In this document: piece after piece, positions 55,000 through 64,000 of the stretch | How positions within the stretch are numbered: position 1 is the stretch's first letter | Layout: each line of letters opens with the position of its first letter | NCBI GenBank assembly: GCA_958450365.1 | Contig: CAUEEP010000489.1 | Coordinates: 41,555 to 105,554, forward strand | Reading direction: 5' to 3' | DNA length: 64,000 nucleotides | Source: Mesorhabditis belari | Lineage: Eukaryota; Nematoda; Chromadorea; Rhabditida; Rhabditidae | Position numbers and translations under genes: made by a program | The notes under the pieces: generated by a model | What the model was told of the DNA's origin: nothing | What the model saw: the letters and a program-made list of their open reading frames with translations, nothing else | The model's database searches: none

Positions 55000-56125
55000 A
55001 TAACATTTTCGTTGGTGTTTTGTTGTTATTTGAGCGATCTCTGAAATAAGTGTTGTTGGTGGGTTATTGTTTTATTTATATATTGAAAGTAAATATTCAG
55101 TCATCATTACATTTAGTGAGAAGAACATTTACTTAAACGCTATTGGACGAATCTTATAAACAAATCAGTCAACAGTGGTTTAAAGTTAAATGACCAATGA
55201 CCAATTTGCGTTTAGATTGCTTACAAGTTTAGTTTTATTTCTTCAGGATTCTAAAAATAGCTAATTACTTTGATCTTTTGTATTATAGTGAAAAGTGGCG
55301 TGAGAAAGAGGAGACAAGTTTGGGTTAATTTTTTTTCAGAAATTCTCGAGGATCATCAATTTGCTGGTAAATTGCGTGTGAAAATTTTCTGGAGGCTTTA
55401 GTCACAAAGAACCAGTTTTGAACATTCCTGTACCCGTATCCATGAACGTTCCAAATGCGAAAAATTCCAAACCATTTTACTAAGCGATGATTTCACTCTT
55501 TGAGATAATTTTTTGGAATAGTAGAACAAAATTATCAACTGCACAAAAATTTCAGAAAAAACTAACTCATCGTAAAATGGTTTGGAATCTTGCGCATTTG
55601 GAACGTTCATGAATACGGGCACTGTTCTCGTAAATCCATCTTTTAGAATCCCTAGAAGTACAGAAGCATTTGAAGCCTCTCCGGAGTACGGTAACTGCTT
55701 TCTTAAGTAAGATCCTGTACTCAACTTCAAACATCTTAGAAAACAGTCAACTACGCTGTTTCTGATTCTTCTAAACGTTTGTGTCATAGCTTTTGATTCA
55801 TTAACTTTTAAACACTCATCTAAATTCTATTTTCCCCTAAAACCTCAAAAGTAGTCATTACGTCATCGTTTTTTTCTCCCAACTTTCCCTCCAATTATGA
55901 CTGTTTTTGTTGTGCACAAGTCACAAATTTCTAGCTTTTCCTCGAAATTGGCTAGTCAACAATGTTTTTTTGGTTAAAAATGAACTTTTCGATTTTTTTA
56001 GTTTGATACTCATTTTGCCAAAATAATTGCCATTTTACATTTCCACCAAAAACTTTTGCACGACATCTCATTAGGGAATTCTTTGCAGTCGTCTATGCAT
56101 TTGAAATCACAAAAATTACCTCCCG
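55000..56125. repeat. Intergenic region with a 210-bp palindrome (55421-55628)
   Basis: The palindrome arms share catgaacgttccaaatgcg and aaaccattttacta/gtaaaatggtttgg around a short loop. The 129-residue minus-strand frame here crosses the palindrome and is a by-product. The rest is unique AT-rich sequence, presumably the chemoreceptor promoter. Confidence 0.6.
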
Positions 56126-59100
56126 ATGTTTGTCAATGAGCGAATTTTCGATGAAACAGCAATGGATGAAACGATTTTTCGAATAAATCGAATCTGTCAT
56201 CCGATTGAGATGTTTTTATACTGTATTGGGATTCCGTCGTTGATTTTTGTGCAATGGTTTACAAAATGCTTTCAACTGATGCAGAAGAGTTTACGGTAAA
56301 GAAAAAGAGAGAATTTTTCTGATTTGTTAAGAGTTTAAAGATAGATCATTTACTAAATCGTGTCCTTTTTCACTTTCTACAGTAATCTTGTCTCTCTTTT
56401 TTATATCTTTTGATATCCTTCACAGAATCAAACAAATATTAGATAGATTTGGGGGTGGCTACTTTGCGCAGCTAAATAATTTGCGGTCTTTTGCGCAACT
56501 CGCCATAACTTTCTTCTAAGTCGACCAATCTTTCTGATTTTGGTATCATTTTGTTGCACTTGTTGAGATCTACAAAATGACGCCAAAATCAGAAAGATTG
56601 GTCGACTTAGAAGAAAGTTATGGTGAGTTGCACCAACTGGGTCGTTTGCACCAACTGGGCCGTTTGCACCAACTCACCATAACTTTTTTCTAAGTGGATT
56701 AATCTTTATGATTTTAGTGTCATTTTGTAGATCTCAACAAGTGAAACAAAATGACACCAAAATCAAAAAGATTGGTCGACTTAGAAGAAAGTTATGGCGA
56801 GTTGCGCAAAAAATTTGGCGCAAAGTAGATTTGATAAAAATAAAGACAAGATTACGGTAGAAATCTCTTGCGATATGCGATTACCTTTCGAGCGCGATTA
56901 CCTTTCGAGCGCGATTACCTTTCGAGCGCGATTACCTTTCGAGCGCGATTACCTTTCGAGCGCGATTACCTTTCGAGCGCGATTACCTTTCGAGCGCGAT
57001 TACCTTTCGAGCGCGATTACCTTTCGAGCGCGATTACCTTTCGAGCGCGATTACCTTTCGATTAGCGCGATTACCTTTCGAGCGCGATTACCTTTCGAGC
57101 GCGATTACCTTTCGAGCGCGATTACCTTTCGAGCGCGATTACCTTTCGAGCGCGATTACCTTTCGAGCGCGATTACCTTTCGAGCGCGATTACCTTTCGA
57201 GCGCGATTACCTTTCGAATGCGATTATCTGGCGAATGCAATTGTATTTGGATTTGCGATTGTAAATTGATTACAAATTCAGGTCTAACAGCTTACCAGCG
57301 CTTAACGGTCTGACAGCGCAACTGATGAAGCAGTCAAAGTTCAAAGAAAACCCATAATGACTCCATTCTCCTTGTTAGATTTACATTTAGAAGTTAAAAC
57401 CTAGTTGAAAACAGTTATAATAACTGGATTTTGAGCCAAATTTCAAATTCAGAGCCAAATTCAGAGTGATTCTTTTCTTGTACTTCTTGATCGTACTTGG
57501 CTTTTCGTTTGCAAGAATGCTTCAAGTTTTCTGTGATATTTTGCATTATTGTAAGTTTCTTTTCAATGAGATTTCGTTTGCTAAAGCGTTCTAAAACGTT
57601 CTCGAATCCCGTCAGCTCGAGATTTGAGCTCTAGCCGATTTGGGCTAGAGCTCACGTCTACTAGAACGTCTACGTTCTAGTAGACGTTCTAGCTCAACTA
57701 GAACGTATCGAACGTCTAGAACGTCTACTAGAACGTCTAGAACGTCTAGAACATCGACTAGAACATCTAGAACGTCTAGAACGTCTACTAGAACCTCTAG
57801 AACGTCTAGAACGTCTACTAGAACATCTAGAACGTCTAGAACATCGACTAGAACATCTAGAACGTCTAGAACGTCTACTAGAACCTCTAGAACGTCTAGA
57901 ACGTTCTAGTAGACGTTCTAGCTCGACTAGAACGTCTCGAACGTCCAGAACGTCTGCTAGAACCTCTAGAACGTCCAGAACGTCTACTAGAACCTCTAGA
58001 ACGTCTAGAACGTTCTAGTAGACGTTCTAGCTCGACTAGAACCTCTAGAACGTCTAGAACGTCTACTAGAAAGTCTAGAACGTCTAGAACGTCTACTAGA
58101 ACGTCTCGAACGTCCAGAACTTCTACTTGAACCTCTAGAACGTCCAGAACGTCTACTAGAACCTCTAGAACGTCTAGAACATCGACTAGAACCTCTAGAA
58201 CGTCTAGAACATCGACTAGAACATCTAGAACGTCCAGAACGTCTACTAGAACGACAAGTTTAGCCGAGCGAGATCTAGCCCCATTGATTGATCAACTGTT
58301 AGAAGCAATTTCTAGACAATATCATCAACCTCACCAATTTTTACGCCATTTCTCTCATTGTCAGTGAGATTTTTCTAATTCTTACCGACTCTTTCATTTT
58401 ATTGATCTCATTCGAGCGCTTTCTTACAACGATTTTTGTGGAAAATTATGAGGAAAAATGGAGCTCGTATCGAAATGGATTTTTCTTATCAATAGTTTTG
58501 GTGTTTTTTTTGCTAAATAAAAGGTTAATAAACAAATTCTTAGATAATTCTATCGATTCCTTTAATGTATTTAAGTATCGATTTGCAATTCACATCGATC
58601 TTTATCGAATCAGCTGTCACAATCTTCTCCACAGTGGTTCGTTCCGATTGTCTTTTCTAAAAGCTGGCAAAAAGTTGGCTAAAGTTGGCTAAAGTTGGCT
58701 AAACTTGTCTTAAGTTGGCTAAAGTTGACTTAAACTTGTCTTAAGTTGGCTAAAGTTGGCTAAAGTTGGCTTAAACTTGTCTTAAGTTGGCTAAAGTTGA
58801 CTTAAACTTGTCTAAAAGTTGGCTAAAGTTGGCTAAAGTTGGCTAAAAGTTGTCTAAAAGTTGGCTAAAGTTGGCTAAACTTGTCTTAAGTTGACTTAAA
58901 CTTGTCTTAAGTTGGCTAAAGTTGGCTAAAGTTGGCTAAAAGTTGTCTAAAAGTTGGCTAAACTTGTCTTAAGTTGGCTAAAGTTGACTTAAACTTGTCT
59001 AAAAGTTGACTAAAGTTGGCTAAAGTTGGCTTAAACTTGTCTTAAGTTGGCTAAAGTTGACTTAAACTTGTCTAAAAGTTGGCTAAAGTTGGCTAAAGTT

Positions 59101-61550
59101 GGCTAAAGTTGACTAAAGTTGGCTAAAGTTGGGTAAACTTGTCTTAAGTTGGCTTAAACTTGTCTGAAAGTTGTCTTAAACTTGTCTAAAAGTTACAAGC
59201 ATAAAGATAAGCGCTTCCTACAATATTCTAATCTTTTTGCCAAACTAAAGTACGATTTTCGAGACTCTTTGAGAATTTTTGACCAAAAACCATTTCCAGG
59301 CCCTAATTTCGATTCGTTTACACTATTCACGTCAACAAAAAACGTATACTTTTGCTCAATCCTACAACCGGACCCATAATCTAAACATTTTGAGTGCTAT
59401 TTTGCCGGTGAGTTTTATTCTTGTATGTCCGCCGGTGAGTTTTGTTCTTGTGAAGGGGACGGCTAGTTTAGCGTCACATTCAGAGGGTCTAGATTAGCCA
59501 GAATTCAGTCAATCGTTCTGCTTTTTCTGGAGATAAATCTTAAGTAAATCTCCTAAAACGGTGCCAATTATCTAATCGATTCAAGCTTTCAACTTTTCTA
59601 TATGACCTGCCAAAGTTGAGAGCCGAGTTTCACTCCGAACGCTGCTGGGATGGGATTTTGATGGAGTTTTGATGGGATTTTGACGGGATTTTTGAGAGCG
59701 ATCTTGTCAAAGTCTCGTTGAGATTGAATTTATTAATGCAAATGAACAAAATCTCGCATGATTTACGCAGTAATGCAAAAATTCTTGAGAAATTTCATAA
59801 AAACCCACCAAATATCGTCTCGATGAGACTCCTAGGACTCTTATAACCTTCAGAGAAAGCAGAAAGATTGACAATTTTCGAGATTTTGTTAATTAGCATT
59901 AATAAATGCAGTCTAAACGAGATTTTGACAAGATAGCTCTCAAAAATCCCATCAAAACCCATCAAAATCCCATCAATGAGCAGCGTACCAAGCGAAACTC
60001 GGCTCTCAACTTTGACAAGCCATATAGAAAAGTTGAAAGCTTGAATCGATTAGATAATTGCCACCGTTTTAGGAGATTTACTTAAGATTTATCTCCAGAA
60101 AAAGCAGAATGATTGACTGAATTCTGGCTAATCTAGACCCTTTGAAGTGAGGAGCTATTTGTGGGTCACCATGTACTTTGTTTTACTTTAAACAAGTGCC
60201 AGATCTTCATCTTTTCATCATCATCATCATCAAATCTTTTCAGATCTTCATAGCGACTGCCATTCTCCGATTTGTTTCTTTAATATTTAACTATGTAGCT
60301 TTTTTATCGATGGAGAATTTCGCAACGGGGCAACACACGGTTTTTTCTCGGCTTTTCATGCACGGATACAATGAGGTGGGATAGGAAATTAGGTTCCTTA
60401 GCTTCTTCCTTTTGTTCCCTCTTTGAAGTTTGACTGCTTCAATTAGGTTCCTTAGCTTCTTCCTTTTGTTTATTATTTTTCCGTGGACAAAGAAGGGGTC
60501 AATAGCTCAGGGGTAAAGCATTAGGCCGGTAAGCGAAAGGTCGAAGCTTAAGACTCAGGGTTCGAGTCGAGTTTTGTATATAATTTCTACGTCGTGAAAG
60601 AAGGGGGCAATAGCTCAGGGGTAAAGCATTAGGCCGGTAAGCGAAAGGTCGAAGCTTAAGACTCAGGGTTCGGGTCGAGTTTTGTTTATTATTTCTTCCT
60701 GGTGACAAAGGGGGTCAATGGCTCAGTGGTAAAGCGTTAGGCTGGTAAGCGGAGGGTCGAGGCTTAAGGCTCAGGGGTGGAGGGTTCAATTCCCTTAGCT
60801 TCCAAATTTTTCTAATTCTTTTCTTTCCTTCATCTCTTACAATTTTTATTAGGTTTTTAATCTAATAATGTGTTAAGATAATCTATTCTTCTATCTTTTA
60901 CTTTAAGACAATTCAAGCTTGTCTTCAAGCTGACAAGTCAAGCTTCAAGCTGACAAGTCAAGCTTCAAGCTGACAAGTCAAACTTCTTTGCTTCGCTTCG
61001 CAAAGCTTCGACCCTTCGCTCACCAGCTTCAAGCTAGCAATTCAAGCTTCAAGCTGTTGAATTGACTTTACTTTGTGTACTTTGTTCAAAGGTTGTTCAA
61101 AGGTTGTTCAAAACCTATTCAAAAGCTATTCAAAAGCTTCAAAAAAGTTCAAACGAATCCTTTCTGTACTCAGCTCTTTAAAAAGCCAAGAATTGAGTGT
61201 TTTCTTATGATTTGTTGTGCTTAAAATATCCAAAACTCATAATCCGTTCAATTTTCATAAGCAACTTTCAGATTTTAGTGATTTTTGTCATTCTGAGTCC
61301 ATGGCTTCTCCTATTTCTTCATCCAATCTACAAAATAAAGGTTTCTTTTCCAATTTTCAATAAAATTCAATAAAATTCAATAAAATTCAATACTCAATTC
61401 AATGAAATCAGCTATTTAATTCTAATTTTACTTTAGCTATTGAAATTCTTTCGTCGTGGTTGCATTGTCGATCCGAAAATGATGAAAATGGTTGATCGAA
61501 ATAAAGAAACCATTGAATATTTTACTTATTTTACGAAACAATGGAGATAA
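56126..61550 (+). CDS. Nematode seven-helix chemoreceptor (Sre-like)
   Basis: Probable sensory-neuron GPCR. Exons: 56126-56295 (MFVNERIFDETAMDETIF, helix 1 FLYCIGIPSLIF), 57465-57550 (helix 2 VILFLYFLIVLGFSF), 58316-58500 (helix 3 SLIVSEIFLILTDSFILLIS, then ERFLTTIFVENYEEKW, the ERxxAT-YE-type signature of Sre), 58544 to about 58622 (helix 4 IILSIPLMYLSIDLQ), a doubtful exon near 59193-59280 (KDKRFLQYSNLF), 60244-60375 (helix 6 IFIATAILRFVSLIFNYVAF), 61272-61340 (helix 7 ILVIFVILSPWLLLFLHPIY) and 61437-61550 (basic tail, stop). Phases fit except around the doubtful exon, so helix 5 is not secure and the gene may be damaged there. Every long intron holds a different tandem array or foldback. 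The family call rests on the signature and topology. Confidence 0.7.
56491..56810. repeat. Two palindromic MITEs, tandem
   Basis: 56491-56637 and 56667-56810 are hairpins of the 53193 family (caactcgccataactttctt ... gttatggtgagttg) separated by three ctgggtcgtttgcaccaa-type repeats. In chemoreceptor intron 1. Confidence 0.8.
56873..57222. repeat. 17-bp satellite, gcgattacctttcgagc, about 20 copies
   Basis: Nearly perfect except one copy with an inserted tta (57061). The unit has no stop in any plus frame and a period not divisible by 3, so the open frame cycles through all phases, giving a 17-residue protein repeat (RDYLSSAITFRARLPFE). Intron 1 of the chemoreceptor gene; not a gene itself. 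Confidence 0.97.
57620..58255. repeat. Satellite of agaacgtct / tctactagaacc units
   Basis: Higher-order array of ctagaacgtctagaacgtct and actagaacctctagaacgtc variants; some blocks are inverted (acgttctagtagacgttcta), so it contains many hairpins. Fills intron 2 of the chemoreceptor gene. Confidence 0.95.
58670..59200. repeat. Satellite of ttggctaaag / cttgtcttaag units
   Basis: About 40 imperfect units of aagttggcta with aacttgtctt interspersed. Occupies the chemoreceptor intron after helix 4. Confidence 0.95.
59497..60132. repeat. Foldback element with about 250-bp arms
   Basis: Arms: ccagaattcagtcaatcgtt ... aagttgagagccgagtttca on the left, inverse on the right, with small differences (gatgggattttgatgg repeated on the left). 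The right 130 bp also occur at 40540-40685, ending there in the same ttgtgggtcacc tip. Within the chemoreceptor intron. Confidence 0.8.
60497..60805 (+). repeat. Three tandem tRNA-like units
   Basis: Units at about 60497-60572, 60607-60682 and 60711-60800, each with aatagctcaggggtaaagca (A box), taggccggtaagcgaaaggt (core) and agggttcgagtcg (B box). The third is the most diverged and ends in ggagggttcaattccc. They sit at a period of about 108 bp with tttgtttattattt between. Acceptor stems do not close. They share the ggtaagcgaaag core with the 44-kb and 19.4-kb units. Confidence 0.6.
60910..61140. repeat. caagcttcaagctgacaagt and caaaggttgtt repeats
   Basis: Imperfect tandem runs: agcttcaagctgacaagtca (60918-60980) and ttcaaaggttgttcaaaa (61080-61150). 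In the chemoreceptor intron before the last helix. Confidence 0.75.
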
Positions 61551-61576
61551 ATAAGATTTTAAAGTTATTCAATCAT

Positions 61577-62195
61577 TGGAACCGTATTGGAACCGTATTA
61601 GATAAAAAAAAGAGCCGTATTGGAACCGTATTAGATCAAAACCGTATTGGAACCATATTGGAATCATATTGGAACCGTATTAGATCAAAAAAGAACCGTA
61701 TTGGAACCGTATTGGAACCGTATTGGAACCTTATTGAAAAAGAACCGTATTGGAACCTTATTGGAACCGTATTGGAACCTTATTGGAACCTTATTGAAAA
61801 AGAACCGTATTGGAACCATATTGGAACCTTATTGAAAAAGAACCGTATTGGAACCTTATTGGAACCGTATTGGAACCGTATTGGAACCTTATTGGAACCG
61901 TAGTGGAACCTTATTGGAACCGTATTGGAACCGTATTTGAACCTTATTGGAACCGTAGTGGAACCTTATTGGAACCGTATTGGAACCGTATTTGAACCTT
62001 ATTGGAACCGTAGTGGAACCTTATTGGAACCGTATTGGAACCGTATTGGAAACGTATTGGAACCTTATTGGAACCGTATTGGAACCGTATTGGAACTGTA
62101 TTGGAACCGTATTGAAAAAGAACCGTATTGGAACCGTATTAGATCAAAAAAAGAGCCGTATTGGAACCGTATTGGAACCATATTGGAACCGTATA
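61577..62195. repeat. 11-bp satellite, ggaaccgtatt, about 55 copies
   Basis: Units ggaaccgtatt with variants ggaaccttatt and ggaaccgtagt, and recurrent interruptions gaaaaagaaccgtatt and agatcaaaaaa. It starts 27 bp after the chemoreceptor stop. Same family as 27387-27522 and 21127-21182. Confidence 0.97.
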
Positions 62196-62529
62196 ACTCT
62201 TAAAAATCAATGTAATAATTCATTTTGTGTTTTGAAAACACTAAAATACACGTTGATTTCATTTGGGAATAGAGATTATCGTTTCAGCACTGATTTTGAA
62301 TTGAAACCAAATTGCCTGTACCTTTTGATTACCTGGAGGTAATCAAAAATGTTTCAAAATCAAAGAAATTTTGAATTTTCCATTTGTAAATGTCTCGTGA
62401 TGTCTAGTGATTTAATGTAGAAATGATCATTTTGTTAATGCATCGCACAGCTTGCAAATAAAAGAATATTACAAGAATAGTCTAGAGTTATAGGTACAGT
62501 GGCTATCAATTATTAAACTACATATATAT
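62196..62529. other. AT-rich spacer
   Basis: No feature recognised; atgatcattttgttaatgca recurs at 63620, on the other side of the following mariner, so part of this flank is duplicated. Confidence 0.5.
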
Positions 62530-63617
62530 TATTAGGGTGGTGCAAAAGAAACTGCCGATTTGACGGTAAATTAAAAAAAAAGATGGCGTTCGATGGTGAC
62601 ACAATGGAATATTTTCGCAAGATCTCGAGCAGATTGGCATCGATCGGCCTGAATAACGTCCCTCAGCTTGGCATCGTTCACGACTTCTGGCCTCGAACCG
62701 TGCTCGTAATCTTCCAAAGTCTCGTCTCCCTCTCGGAATCGTTGAAACCAAATCTAACACTGCCTGAGAGACAAACTGCCATCTCCGAAAGAAGCACAGA
62801 GAGAACGATGCGTTCCAGTAATTTAAAGTACACCAAACCCTTGCTGTTCCACCATACAGTCAATAAGATCTTCTTCCCGTGGATTTCGGGCCTTGGGGTT
62901 GGAACAGCACGTTCGCCGGCGCTCAGCCACTGTCGTTCTCGCGTAAAGTTGTCGTATGCAATCCATTTCTCATCCGATTTCACGATAGAATCAAGAGATC
63001 CGCTATTCTTTGCACGATTCAGGGAAATGCCAGCGATGGAAATGCGGGATGCGAGGTTAGCATCACTGTGTTGATCAGGGATCCATCTTCCACAACGAAT
63101 TTCCTTTCGAATGAAGATGGCGTTCGATGGTGACATGATCACAATGAAATATTTTCGCAAGATCTCGAGCAGATTGGCATGGATCGGCCTGAATAACGTC
63201 CCTCAGCTTGGCTTCGACTTCTGGCCTCGAACCGTGCTCGTATTCTTCCAAAGTCTCGTCTCCCTCTCGGAATCGTTGAAACCAAGTCTGACACTGTCTG
63301 AGAGACAAACTGCCATCTCCGCAGCCATCTCCGAAAGCAGCACAGAGAAAACGATGCGATTCGGCAGCAGACTTTCCAATTTTGATGTTAAACAGTAATG
63401 CTGCTCGTAGCACAAACTTTTGCTCGACCATGATCTAAATAAAAAAATATAAGCATTTTTAAATAAAATAAACAAAAACCAAAAAATTCAAATCTCAAAA
63501 TAAATAGCAAACAAATATGCGAACAAAACATAAAAAAAAATAATGCCGTTAGCATCGCTCGTTTCTGATAAACAAGAGCTGATAGCCATCGGCAGTTTCT
63601 TTTGCACCGCCCTAATA
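62530..63617 (-). mobile_element. Rearranged mariner element
   Basis: Tips ttagggtggtgcaaaagaaa and its inverse, flanked by TA. The minus-strand N-terminal transposase (63431-63075: KIGKSAAESHRFLCAAFGDG, LSLRQCQTWFQRFREGD, DLAKIFHCDHVTIERHL) is followed by the first catalytic block (IVKSDEKWIAYDNF) and LLTVWWNSKGLVYFKLLE. Instead of the C-terminal half there is a second copy of N-terminal sequence (62581-62817 repeats 63113-63362), so the element is not functional. Confidence 0.85.
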
Positions 63618-63779
63618 GAAATGATCATTTTATCAATGCATCGCACAGCTTACAAATAAAAGAAAGAAAAAGATCCTCTCTAAAGTTTAATTTTGTCTAC
63701 CTACAAAGATTTTTATTTACATTTATAATTAAACAACAATGACTATATGCAATGGATAAAATTGTGTTTGTAAGACTTC

Positions 63780-64000
63780 GTTTGTTGCTTGAAAGAGTTC
63801 GTTTGTTTGTTTGTTCGTTTGTTCGTTTGTTCCTTCGTTTGTTTGTTTGTTTGTTTGTTTGTTTGTTTGTTTGTTTGTTTGTTTGTTTGTTTGTTCGTTC
63901 GTTTGTTTGTTTGTTCGTTTGTTCGTTTGTTCGTTTGTTTGTTGGTTTGTTTGTTTGTTTGTTTGTTCGTTCGTTTGTTTGTTTGTTCGTTTGTTTGTTT
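63780..64000. repeat. Microsatellite (gtttgttt / gttcgttt)n
   Basis: Tetranucleotide run of gttt with regular gttc variants, continuing beyond the window end. Confidence 0.97.

Noticed and set aside
55398..55787. 129-residue minus-strand frame
   Set aside because: Crosses a 210-bp palindrome, so its two halves are mirror images of each other.
56794..57264. 156-residue repetitive protein
   Set aside because: 17-bp satellite read-through inside a chemoreceptor intron; no conserved ends.
61541..62342. Overlapping 92-120 residue frames ([11 protein letters not shown])
   Set aside because: 11-bp satellite read in changing phases; begins after the chemoreceptor stop.

Overview
This is eukaryotic DNA, almost certainly from a nematode (rhabditid-like; species not determinable from sequence alone). 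The evidence is AT-rich sequence with many introns of about 40-60 bp ending in TTTTAG or TTTCAG, an Sre-type seven-helix chemoreceptor, an atypical GCY-31/GCY-33-like soluble guanylate cyclase, and a degenerate (GCCTAA)n array matching the nematode telomere repeat. I see no bacterial or viral genes.

Layout. 1-16 kb: a repeat-dominated region with a 4.4 kb segmental duplication (about 4463-8820 and 9524-13947), several palindromic elements, a deleted mariner, and two small gene pieces on the minus strand (2902-2488 and 14318-14011) that may belong together. 16-24 kb: a 5S rRNA-like sequence, a phospholipid scramblase gene (20662-17992, minus), a decayed Merlin transposase and a short Merlin element with an 8-bp target duplication. 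24-26.7 kb: mariner debris and an interstitial telomere-like array. 26.8-48.3 kb: one soluble guanylate cyclase gene (minus) whose 18 exons are spread over 21.6 kb. Its introns hold a complete small secreted-protein gene, mariner and Tc1 elements, a TTAA-flanked foldback element, an 18S rRNA fragment, an isolated ankyrin exon, tRNA-like units and many private minisatellites. 49.3-55 kb is the compact part: AMPK beta (minus), mitochondrial enoyl-CoA hydratase (minus) and the splicing factor BCAS2/SPF27 (plus), the last two divergent from a shared 0.94 kb region. 56.1-61.6 kb: a chemoreceptor gene (plus) whose introns are again filled with satellites. 62.5-63.6 kb: a rearranged mariner; the window ends in a (GTTT)n microsatellite.

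The most unusual theme is minisatellite birth. Almost every long intron holds a different tandem array, and for several the founding sequence can be recognised: the universally conserved 18S 530-loop, the two arms of a foldback transposon, the body of a MITE and the end of a Tc1-like element. Exon coordinates below were worked out by eye from splice signals, reading phase and family conservation; there is no transcript evidence.
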